Below are positions 1-9,948 of a stretch of 64,000 nt of DNA, piece by piece. A program made the translations under genes and the position numbers. Within the stretch, counting starts at the first letter, position 1; each line of letters opens with the position of its first letter. The notes beneath the pieces were generated by a model, which was given only the letters and a program-made list of their open reading frames with translations, was not told the origin of the DNA and did no database searches. Source of the DNA: Atrina japonica (Eukaryota > Mollusca > Bivalvia > Pterioida > Pinnidae); NCBI GenBank assembly GCA_030159075.1, contig BROG01000032.1:640001-704000 (forward strand). The letters are read 5' to 3'.

Positions 1-210
1 GGTGACACGATAACAAGAGCTAAACTGGACACAGAACGATCTGAAATAGTTAGTACCTTTAATTTATCTGCCTTAGTCAGTTACGTCTCTGGCATCTGGT
101 CAGCGGACCTTTATTCTGTATTCAATAAATATACTTTATTGAATGTATTTGTTAAAAATATTTCTGTCCGGGTTCTTGTCGCCTTCTCCGTTCTAAGAAC
201 GAGGACGTAA
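1..210 (+). other. Edge segment with an open frame and AATAAA; possible retroelement end
   Basis: Frame 1 is open from the window edge to the TAA at 208-210 (69 codons, no ATG needed because it is cut by the edge). I recognise no domain. The segment holds CAATAAATATAC and ends in an inverted pair (GTTCTAAGAAC). It could be the tail of an LTR-type element or a chance frame. Nothing else was recognised up to about 910. Confidence 0.2.
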
Positions 211-914
211 ATAGTTTAACATATATATTCAGTGATTTTGTTATTAAATTTCTTATCAATGATATAATGGTCATTATTAAGATATTTTATTTAAATAATA
301 AAAAAATAACAATAACATAAACTAAGCAATTGCGCAATGCGTTATCGTTATACAGGGTATGGATATAACATAAAAGTAGTCCCGGAACCCCAAAACCGGC
401 CCGGGTGTCTATGTTAGGATACTACACTTTTTCATTTGATGTCATTAGATTATTCAAGAAAATGGAAATCGAAAGTAGGATATATGTAATAATTGCATTA
501 TATTTCACAATATTACTCTTTTTAAAACCCGCGTTATAATTTTATCACATTGCTTGGTAGGATAAAATCATAAATTAAGAACTAACGTGTAGGGGTATAT
601 TCATGTTTTTTATTCTGTATTGAATTATTTTATTATATTTCAAAATTTCTCTCTTTTATTTCAGAACGCGTGGTATACTTCTATCACATCGCTTAGAAAA
701 ATATCATGACGTCATCAGGAACGGACTAGTATTGCATCTATACACAATTTGTTGTATTTAGGTCCAAATTATATTGAATCTCCAAACCATTTATTAACTA
801 AAATATAATTTGTATTGCAACGGGAAAAGAGAAAAATGTTTCAATGCACTATATATGTGTATATTATGTTATGCATTATACCATTGATATAATTATTGTT
901 AAACAGTTCTGGTA
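211..914. other. AT-rich spacer, no gene seen
   Basis: I see no repeat family or exon here. The sequence is AT-rich with short homopolymer runs. Confidence 0.4.
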
Positions 915-2530
915 AATATATAAAAATTTCAGATACCAAAGTATAAATCAATAGAATGTCCAGGACATAGATACAAATCCGGTAAAATTGGATAAACACA
1001 GACCTCTGGAAACCAAGAGGTGGTATCAGGTGCCATGGAGGAGTAAGCATCCCCTGTCGACCGGTCACACCTGCCGTGAATTCACAGTCAAGTCCAATGA
1101 AACAAGTGAGGAGTGTATCCTCGTCACAATTGGTACAGACGTCGTCTTAACAACCGCCAACGAAAAGGCAACTCAACATTTCACTTAGTGAAACAGAGTA
1201 GTCGCAAACAAGACTATTATACCGACCGTAAAATTTGCGGAACGTTGACATTAAACGCGGTTTTCATTATCCCTGTGTCAATAATTTGTCAGTGATTAGT
1301 TTACCTCTGTATATGAAATCTTCATATGTTGTGCACGCCCTGGCATATCGGATCATTTGTGAAATATAAACTCCATATGCGGGTGACTGAGGTATATTAC
1401 TACTTAAATGTGGAAAATCTACGATGGGATAGCTTATTGGGGGGCTTATCGTATAGCTTAGTTGCTAATTTCCCGTCTGTGTTTATATTAAGTAAAATGT
1501 CTAAGTATGAAGCGTGTGTGCTTGATTCTGTTGTATCTTTAATTTCTAGTTCGCTGGGATATATCGCATTGACATATGTATGGAAATTGTCATTATTAAT
1601 TGACAAAACGTCGTCGATATATCTAAATGTCAAATTAAAGGACACCGCTAACTTTTTCTTTTTTTGATTCAGCAGTTTCTGAATGAAGTCTGCTTCGTAT
1701 GAATAAAGGAACAAGTCGGCCAATAAAGGAGCACAATTGGTTCCCATAGGAATGCCGACAGTTTGTTGAAAGACCACGTCTCTGAACATTACAAATATAT
1801 TGTCTATTAGAAAATTCCAGCATGTTTTTTATATCAACTTCAGTATATTTATGTGTAGATTCAGAGTGGTGTTTGACGAAATAAGTATCCTGATAGCCAA
1901 TCACTAGATATTTAAATTTTCGGGTACCACCTTTAGTGAAAAAGCAGTTGTCTATGATGCTGAAAAGTCTTTCTTTTAATTTTTTATGTGGAATAGTAGT
2001 GTAAAGTCATAAGTTTTGATACTGTGAATTCGAGAAAAATTGTGTGCCTTCAAATTTTCTAAAAGCTGTTTAGAATTTTTAAGTATCCACATCTGATTTA
2101 CCCGGGTTCTGGAATAAGCAACTGTACAGTATTGTTGAAGTTTCTCTTTAATGGCTGTCAATATCTTGGTAAGGAGTAAAGATAAAGGTTTGGTAGAACA
2201 TTTGCTGGATCCTGCTATGTATCTTTGCTTATATGGAGTTTTATGAAGTTTAGGTATCCAGTATAAATGTGGTAGCTCGAAATCGGTATCCGTTGTAGGT
2301 ATATCAAATGAGCGTAATACGGACACGTGATTTTGAAGGATCTCGTCTCGTCTCGTGAGCTACGTGTGTATGTAGGATATCCAGAACTCGTATTAAACCC
2401 AAGTTCTTCTAATAAACAATTATAGTAATGTGCCTTACAAATAAAAACTAGATTATTTGAGGCTTTGTCTGTTGGTACCAGTACATATTGGTCATGTAAC
2501 CTATCCAGTTCAGTACTACTTTTGGATCAT
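915..2530 (-). pseudogene. Reverse transcriptase retroelement (Penelope-like, inferred), long 5'-truncated copy
   Basis: Read on the minus strand, this is the longest continuous copy of the main retroelement. In order it shows an N-terminal piece (2530-2340, with DQYVLVPTDKASNN), a fingers block with LPHLYWIPKLHKTPYKQRYI near 2270-2210, and a damaged motif A near 2010 (KTYDFT). Then come motif B (GIPMGTNCAPLLADLF, about 1755-1705), motif C (RYIDDVLSINN, about 1630-1600) and a C-terminal thumb-like region down to about 1190. A conserved 3' tail runs to about 915. The frame is broken several times, for example near 1975 and 1800 and around 1440. The PLHK-type fingers and PMGTN motif resemble RTs that abound in marine invertebrates. 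I place them with Penelope-like elements by inference; non-LTR origin is not excluded. The 5' end and any endonuclease are missing. Confidence 0.75.
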
Positions 2531-2884
2531 TAAATACAGAGGGATAAATGTAACATCAAGGATATAATATCAAGATTGGACGTTCAATCATAAGTGAAAG
2601 GTCTATTTTTGATTTTTATGATTCAAATCGACGATTTCTTGTATCACAAAGTTCGGTAACCACTGAAGCTCTACATCTGTCATTTTGAGAAAAAAATATT
2701 TGCAAAACAACGAAAAAATTATAAAAAAATCTTTTTTTGTTTGAATGTTTTTTATGTTACACTCAACAGTTTTTCAATCACATTGTGGAAACCAATTTTC
2801 CAGAATCCGGTTGCAATGTCTCCGGGAAGAGACCTATCGCAAGTAAACTGGTAAACCTCATAAAATCAACTTAATTTGCAGTGG
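2531..2884. other. Spacer, no gene seen
   Basis: AT-rich sequence beyond the truncated 5' end of the retroelement. No motif was recognised. Confidence 0.35.
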
Positions 2885-2962
2885 GACTCGAATACCCACT
2901 GGCTAAAAGAGAGATACTGAAAGGTTTAAAGCTTTATGCGCTAACCACTCGGTCACAGTGGT
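2885..2962 (-). repeat. tRNA-like segment (Ser/Leu-type arms), degraded or SINE head
   Basis: On the minus strand a box A-like GTGACCGAGTGGTTAGCG is followed, after a long middle part, by a box B-like TATTCGAGTCCCAC. The D-arm and T-arm resemble class II tRNAs, but the anticodon and variable arms do not fold convincingly. A functional tRNA is unlikely; a SINE head or tRNA relic is more likely. Confidence 0.4.
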
Positions 2963-3339
2963 AACTTTTATTTATTTTGTTTGATACATTCATAGTGTCA
3001 AACATATTATTATCATGTCAAAATCAAATATACCTTAAATATGGTACTATCATAAAGAATTATGGTATGTATCTTTGTTTTTTCATTATTTAGTTCATCG
3101 TCGAAATTCTGGATATGATAAATTTTTAATGCATCCTCACATTCGTGTAATATTGAAAGGCCGACTTCGATTGAACCGGTCTATGTCGAGATAGGTCCAA
3201 GCTTTGTTACAGGGTAAGTATGAGCACAGCAGCTATTATCTTTGAAATGATGTCATCTTACCACAATGAACATTTATTTAGGTATACTGTGAAATATTTT
3301 TATAAGTCGGATCAACCAATATGCCAAATTTCATTGCAT
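2963..3339. other. Spacer, no gene seen
   Basis: No recognisable exon or repeat family in this interval. Confidence 0.3.
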
Positions 3340-3445
3340 TGTGATTGATATCAAAAGAATGTCCAGGACATAGATACAAATAAAGAAAAAATGGACAAAC
3401 ACGGACCCCTGGAAACCAAGAGGTGGGGTCAGGTGCCATGGAGGT
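3340..3445 (-). mobile_element. 3'-end fragment of the RT retroelement
   Basis: This carries only the terminal tail of the family (TGTCCAGGACATAGATACAA, then ACACGGACC and GGAAACCAAGAGGTGG) up to GGTGCCATGGAGG. It faces a plus-strand copy that starts about 35 bases later. Confidence 0.75.
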
Positions 3446-3479
3446 CCCGATGTTATGTTGATGTCCAGGCACTTCAAAA

Positions 3480-3668
3480 CCTGTTGTTGAGACGTCTGTA
3501 CCAATTATGACGAGGATTCACTCCTCACGTGTTTCATTGGACTTGACTGTTGACTCACGGTGGGTGTGACCGGTCAACAGGGGATGCTTACTCCTCCATG
3601 GCACCTGATACCACCTCTTGGTTTCCAGAGGTCCGTGTTTATCCATTTTTACCGGATTTGTAAAAATT
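3480..3668 (+). mobile_element. 3'-end fragment of the RT retroelement, opposite orientation
   Basis: It runs from the end of the RT frame (TTGTTGAGACGTCTGTACCA) through the tail to TTACCGGATTTGTA. Together with the minus-strand fragment just before it, it forms an imperfect inverted pair about 330 bases long. Confidence 0.75.
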
Positions 3669-5128
3669 TCTTTTTTAACAGAAACATTTATATCAAAATT
3701 AAGAGATTTCGGTTTCAATAATTGCATTGAAAATACTAGTTTGATTGATTCTGACATTTTATTAATCATATTTAAGTCATTATCTCATTTGATTGGCAAA
3801 TTATAGTATGATGTATTAAAATCGAAAACGCAGTTTTGAAAGCTATCGACGGGTTTGGCAGTAAATAGGTTTCAACCGGGTATATTTTTATACGCTAAGC
3901 TATTCTTTTACATCATTTGAAACATTTATCTTACTTTGTAAACTATTTGTTTCATTTTCAATTTCATGACTTGATTTAAAGAAATGCTATGTTCATAATG
4001 TTACCATGATATGGTATGGCCCGGCTGTCCTCATTTCCAATAAATTAATAAAAAGTGAAGCAATAACTAAAAAGAGAGTCATTAAAACAGAATTAATACA
4101 TTTGGGGTTCGTATATGCCTATATCATCAGATTACTACACTTTAGTATCATGACAAATTACTGTAACTATTTGCACTTAATTTTGTCATCTTAAGTCTAA
4201 TAAATAATTAGAACATAATTGGCTTCATATCTGAAGCAAAATGTATAATGATTGCTTTATTATTTAAATGATAATATTTTGGTATACACAGTTACATAAC
4301 ATCGGGACCTGCTTCAATTATACGTCATTTCCAATGTTTCTAAAACCATTATTCATGGCTACATTTTGCTATACGACCTGCCATTACACCCTAACGACAA
4401 AAATGCGCACAAAAGTCCGAATATAATTTACTTTTGGGAGTTCACTTGATTAATTAATGATATGTTCCATATTTCCACAAAGATTATGTTCTTATGACAA
4501 TCACTCAATCAAACATTGAAAAATATTTGTGTCGTACAGGCCGACGACATTTGCAGGTGCTTTGTTGAAACATAACTTGCGTGAATAATGTGGTTTCAAC
4601 TTTTGTAGAATTACGCGTGTTTAAAATTTAACACATGTTTTAGGTATTAAAATTATGTGTGTGTACAGATTTAAAATAGCCTTTTACATCAACTAAATTA
4701 TTTCTTACTACTAGAAATAGACAGGAACATGAAACAGATTGTTCTCCCGCCCTGTATGTCAGATATGAACGAGTTCTCGCATGATGAAGTTGAATGACAT
4801 GTTCTGATCATCTTTATGGAATTACTTATGTTTGTTTTTGACGAGTCAAATGCATATCTTTTCTTACATAATTAATGATGATAAATTATTCTCAAGTCAA
4901 AAAGGGATATAAATTACAATATTCTTAATTGTACCATTTTGAAATTTAATGATGGTCAAATCTTTTTTTCTGAAGTACAATAGCAACGTTTTATGATGTA
5001 TGTAAAAATATTTGTTCATTTTATATGCATTGTCAAATAAAAAATTGGCAGTTAGTGTCTTCCAAGTTTTCTAATAGATTTTTCAAATTTCCTTTTTAAA
5101 ATGTGCATAATTTATGTAAAACAATTTG
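3669..5128. other. AT-rich spacer, no gene seen
   Basis: No repeat family or exon-like frame was found. The short frames here have no recognisable motif. Confidence 0.35.
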
Positions 5129-5166
<38 letters not shown>

Positions 5167-5167
5167 G
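5129..5167. repeat. (ATT)n microsatellite
   Basis: About 13 uninterrupted ATT units, abutting the next retroelement fragment. Confidence 0.95.
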
Positions 5168-5176
5168 TCATAAAAA

Positions 5177-5266
5177 ATAGAATGTCCAGGACATAGATAC
5201 AAATCAGGTAAAAATGGACAAACACGGACCTCTGGAAACCAAGAGGTGGGATTAGGTGCCATAGTG
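5177..5266 (-). mobile_element. 3'-end fragment of the RT retroelement
   Basis: About 90 bases of the family tail only, from AATAGAATGTCCAGGACATA to GGTGCCATAG. Confidence 0.75.
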
Positions 5267-5572
5267 ACTGAAGACTTTTTTTAAAAGTCCTTAGCTCTTT
5301 CCAAAGGACTGATTGACCAAAATGATATTTTGATAGAAATTACAAATTTAACTTTGAGAGGAAAACGTGGGGTTAATGTTTTAGTAAATCTTCGCTGGTG
5401 TTCATACAAGCATTTTCAAATTTCGAAATAAATATTAAAAAGTGTAGAAATGAATATTCCCAAGTTCTATTTTAAAGTTAAATCATGTTTAACTGACAAG
5501 GCGAAAGTGCGAAAAAAGTGGGTTAAAAATGAAATAGACCTCATGACATAATCGACAATTCAGAAATACATT

Positions 5573-5695
5573 CAAATTTCACAATTGTTTGGCCACTTGA
5601 ACTTTATCAAGTGAAAGACGACAAATAAGTTTCACTTGATAAAGATTAAGTGGCCGAAAATTTGTGAAATTTGATTGTTTTTCTGTTTTTTCGCA
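5573..5695. repeat. Inverted repeat from the retroelement 5' region, hammerhead-like hairpin
   Basis: The arms 5573-5622 and 5629-5672 are inverted copies of one motif, read as TTTCACTTGATAAAG then AAGTGGCC and AATTTGTGAAATTT. The plus-strand arm runs on into TTTTTCTGTTTTTTCGCAT and TGATACTTCCCTTTGGAGG. The same block recurs near 32.75-32.92 kb. The GGCC-GAAA step followed by a short hairpin resembles, but does not match, the hammerhead ribozyme core known from Penelope-like elements. Confidence 0.5.
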
Positions 5696-6048
5696 TGCTG
5701 ATACTTCCCTTTGGAGGATATTAAATTTTATTTTAATCCACATTTTTTTTCTTCTAAAAGTGGTACCCGAAAATATATATATTAAGTCTTTGGTTATTAG
5801 GATACTCATTTCGTCCAACACCACTCTAATTCTATACATAAGTACACTGACGTTGAAATAGAAAGTTGCTATTATTTTTAATACTATCATATTTGTGATG
5901 TTTAGAGACTATATTTCAGCATACTTTCGGCATTCCCATGGGGACTAATTGTTCCCATTTATTGGTCGACATTTTCCTTTATTCATATGAAGCAGACTTT
6001 AATCAGAGGCTTCCAAATCAAAAGAAGGAAAAGATAATGATGGCGTTT

Positions 6049-6051
<3 letters not shown>

Positions 6052-6115
<64 letters not shown>
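6052..6115. repeat. (AT)n microsatellite inside the RT catalytic site
   Basis: About 32 AT units lie where intact copies have AGATATATCGACGAC, the codons of the YIDD motif. Confidence 0.9.
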
Positions 6116-6117
<2 letters not shown>

Positions 6118-6264
6118 CGTTTTGTCAATTAATAATCACTCACACACACTTCTACAGATAGTAAATTGACAAACAGGCTAAACGCGACGATATCGGTTTT
6201 CCCATCATCCATTTACCATATTTATGTAGTAATATACCTCAATCACCAGCATATGATTTTTTTT

Positions 6265-6428
6265 ATTTCACAAGTAAATGAAGTACTAATTAATAATCGA
6301 AGCTCAAGTCCATTAGAACACAACGAATTAGATGTACAATAGTCTTAACATGAAGAACTATTGCGAATCCCAAACGGGATAGGGCCAGGTGTCCGGAAGG
6401 AGTCAACATCCTTTGCTGGTATGCAACA
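6265..6428 (+). mobile_element. Unclassified dispersed repeat (family B) inserted in the RT copy
   Basis: About 165 bases sharing GAAGTACTAATTAATAATCG, CTCAAGTCCATTAGAACA and GGTGTCCGGAAGGAGT with copies at 18.25, 33.8 and 53.6 kb. The RT sequence is continuous on either side (ATTTCACAA before, ATCCGATATGC after), so it is an insertion. I see no coding potential or clear terminal repeats. Confidence 0.6.
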
Positions 6429-6859
6429 TCCGATATGCTAGGGCATGTCCAGCATGAACAATTCATACAGATAGATCAACTTCTTACTGACAAATTATTG
6501 GTTGTTGGCACAGGGTAATCGGAAAATCGCATTTGATGTCAACGTTCCGCAAATTTTACGGTCGGTTTAATAGTCTTGTTTGGGATTACTCTGTTTCACT
6601 AAATAAAATGCTACCTGTTGTTGAGTCGTATGTACCAATTGTGACGAGAATGTATACCTCGCCTATTTCATTTGAATTTACACTGTGGACACATGGCGGG
6701 TGTAATTGGTCAACATGGGGTGTTTACTACTACATGACACCTGATTCCACCTGAATTTTCAGAGGTCCGTGTTCGTCCAATATCACCAGTTTTTATGTGT
6801 TGTGTCCTGGACATCCAAAAGTTGTTATACTTTGGTATCAGAGATTTTATATTAGACAT

Positions 6860-6919
6860 AATCATCATCATCATCATCATCATCATCATTATCATCATCA
6901 TCATCATTATCATCATCAT
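6860..6919. repeat. (ATC)n microsatellite
   Basis: Imperfect ATC repeat with a few ATT units. Confidence 0.9.
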
Positions 6920-7376
6920 CGCTACTGTTGTTGCTAGACTGACGTATTTTTATTCTTTTAGATACGTATTGTAAACGGTTATTATGTAATAAGTTCAATG
7001 TTAAATAATATGCATGTACTTTTTCACACAATTTTAGTCATTCATTTATTTTTTTCCCCCAATAAATGTTTCCATTTACAGAAATATATTACTATTTGCT
7101 TTATTTTGTATTCACTGGTACCACTGCATTTTTACTTGAAGACTATGTCAATTACCACTTGCAGGAATTATAGAGTCTAAGACGCCATAAGAGTTTCTTA
7201 TATAATTAATTATCATGTAGTCAAATGTTAAGTTATAATCTTAAGATTAAAATCATTTATTGTATGTTCAGTTGAGGAAGTAATTACTAAAATAGTATTT
7301 TTTGGACAAAAAATAGATTTTGGTTCTACACACGACAATCTTTGAAATAATTATATTTTCTTGTGTCTAAGATTTC
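6920..7376. other. Spacer, no gene seen
   Basis: No recognisable element before the small inverted-repeat element that follows. Confidence 0.3.
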
Positions 7377-7508
7377 TAGAATCTAGCTCCACTTTTAGTT
7401 CCAGATAGACAAATATCAAAGGCGTTATTGCTAACACTCAGTTTGGTTCAAATTGAACTACCTAACTCTCAACTGAAATGATTTCTATCAAGGAGGAGCT
7501 AGATTCTT
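7377..7508. repeat. Small inverted-repeat element (possible MITE)
   Basis: AGAATCTAGCTCC near 7378-7392 is repeated as its reverse complement GGAGCTAGATTCT near 7493-7506. The arms are short, so this is only a candidate. Confidence 0.35.
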
Positions 7509-7788
7509 TAATTACATAGTTAATATGTGATATTCATTCATGTTACAATATCATGTTCTTATTTATAAAGGTATTAAACATCTGTTATTGCATATAACAT
7601 TTCATTAGTTGCCCAATGCCTCAAAGTAATTTTCCATGGGAATTTTTAACACTAAAACAACATTAATACAGTATGAAAAAGTATTATCACCGGTCAAATA
7701 TTTGAGAAAATTAGAAACATTGGATCCCTTTTCCTCTTTCTAATACGCAACATTCTTCATTGAATGTTCCAAAACACCCGTTACAAAC

Positions 7789-7952
<164 letters not shown>

Positions 7953-8391
7953 ACATTTTCACCTTTATTTCCCTGATGGTTACACGCCACATAAATTAAC
8001 TACGCAAGAAATATAAACATCTATACTCACAAGGTATATAAAAGGAAATTTCTATTTTTGTGTTAAAGATCTCTTTCCTCCTTTATTTTTACCACCAATT
8101 CATCATCTTAATGCTTTTTTTGTATTTGTCCGTATCCAGTTATCAAATGATGATAATTATTTTAGTCACAAATACAAGTATTCAATACCTAATTAACTTA
8201 GTGCAAACATTCAGTAATGTACATTTAATTCGTGTTTTAAAAATTAACCTGAAATCCTTAGTTATTTTGCACAAAATAATCTTCTTATGAAATTACTTGT
8301 AATTTATCAAAATACGTAAACAGTGGTCACGATGCTAATGTGATGTCATTTATATTTATTTAAATATTCACGGAAAAAGGAATTGACAATT

Positions 8392-8394
<3 letters not shown>

Positions 8395-8437
<43 letters not shown>
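8395..8437. repeat. (CT)n microsatellite
   Basis: A second, shorter CT run, about 450 bases after the first. Confidence 0.95.
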
Positions 8438-8440
<3 letters not shown>

Positions 8441-9837
8441 ATACATATTCCACTTAGATAAAAACAAAACTATTCATTTCAACTAGGTGACTTGCTTGTT
8501 AATGAGAAGCGATATTTCATTTTTTGCATCGTTTAAAAAATGTAAAAACTATGGAAATAAGAGAATCAAAATAAAATCTGGTACTTTGTTTTACGTGAAA
8601 AAGTATTTATCAATTTGTAAACGGAAATGAAATGTGTTACTTGACCCCGTCAACATTCCAAACAATTATGCATTATAGATTTGTCTAGAGAGACACCGAT
8701 CCGTATAAATAGGTATGACAGGATCAAATTAAAGAACCAATGTCTCAGAGCATTAACAATAATTTGTAACAGTTTTATATGGAAAAGAATAAGATAACAT
8801 TTGTTCATTTGCTATTAATACTATGTTGTCGTGTCAGTTAACTGCTGTTGAAGGCAGAATGAAATGTTATCACTAATCAATGTAATATGCTATTTTTATG
8901 TATAATATTTTTATCGACTTTATCTATAGATCAAATGGTGAGACCAATGTGACATGTAAGAACTTAATGTTTTATCTTTATTTGGGGGAAATGTGAATAT
9001 TACTTTCCCTTCATGATTGTATCTAGTTTAGTTACAATGTTTGGTAGAAAGCAACCTAGTTTTAACAAAATATTAAAATGAAAAATGAATAGTCGGGAAC
9101 AAAGTCAAAATATGATATGCAGTAGTTCTATGTACCTAATATTTCTATGTACTATTTCCATCAATACAAAAGAGCAATTGCAGTTTCACAATTACGGGTA
9201 GACTTAAAGCTTTTTCAGAATAGTGCGTAAGTCAAACACATTCCCTTTCCGTAACCCTACATGTACATAACCCTTAGCGTACCTAACTCAAGCACTAACG
9301 CCAAGTCATGATATGAGGTTTCCTAAGAATCCGAAGATCCACGTTGATGCGTTTAGTTATTGTTAAGATTTTTACTCTATATGATAGATTTATCGAGGCA
9401 TACAAAGTAAAAATGAAGAAGTACCAATTGATAATCGAAATTTTCATTGATTTTGCAAAATATTAAGAAATTGTCTACCGGCTGGTAATTTACATTGACT
9501 CTTGAAGTCTGTATAAAGTTGAACTGATATACATAATATGCACCCATCTTTGGGGCTGAAAATATACGTTTTATTTTTTTTATCTCAGAAATATGTAGTT
9601 TTAATTCAAATATAGCTCTTCTAACATTTATATCGTGATTTGCTGTCGATGAAATACATAAACCTACTGCATCTTTTCTACCTTTTTGAAATAAAGCCAA
9701 TTTTTCGGGTGAGACCTCAATTCAAGGTCCTGTAACACAGCAACGATAAGAAATTAAGTACTACTTCTAGACACTGTACATTCAGAAGTGTTTACAATTC
9801 ATATTTTCAATTAATGGCATATATGTACAAGTTTATA
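8438..9837. other. Spacer with a trace of family B repeat
   Basis: No gene seen. Near 9405-9450 a short match to family B (TGAAGAAGTACCAATTGATA) is present on the plus strand. Confidence 0.35.
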
Positions 9838-9948
9838 TCTTGGTTTCCAGAGGTCCGTGTTTGTCCATTTTTACCGGATTTGTATCTATGTCCTGGACAT
9901 TCTATTGATTTATACTTTGGTATCTGAAATTTTTATATATTATAAAAA
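9838..9948 (+). mobile_element. 3'-end fragment of the RT retroelement
   Basis: The terminal tail only, starting at CTTGGTTTCCAGAGGTCCGT and ending in GATTTATACTTTGGTATCTG plus an AT-rich end. Confidence 0.8.

Larger units (their letters stand above)
5690..6858 (+). pseudogene. RT retroelement, diverged plus-strand copy with nested insertions
   Basis: This copy starts near the element's 5' block, skips to the middle of the RT (the GGTRKFKYLVIG-like part near 5755), and passes a decayed motif B (near 5935, GIPMGTN-like but frame-broken). At about 6052 the YIDD position is replaced by an AT run. The RT resumes at 6116 (NVLSIN-like), is interrupted by an unclassified repeat at 6265-6428, and continues to the family tail ending near 6858. 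There are many stops and shifts. Confidence 0.65.

Noticed and set aside
5579..5890. 103-codon minus-strand frame
   Set aside because: It lies antisense to the plus-strand RT copy and its hairpin block, so it is a shadow.
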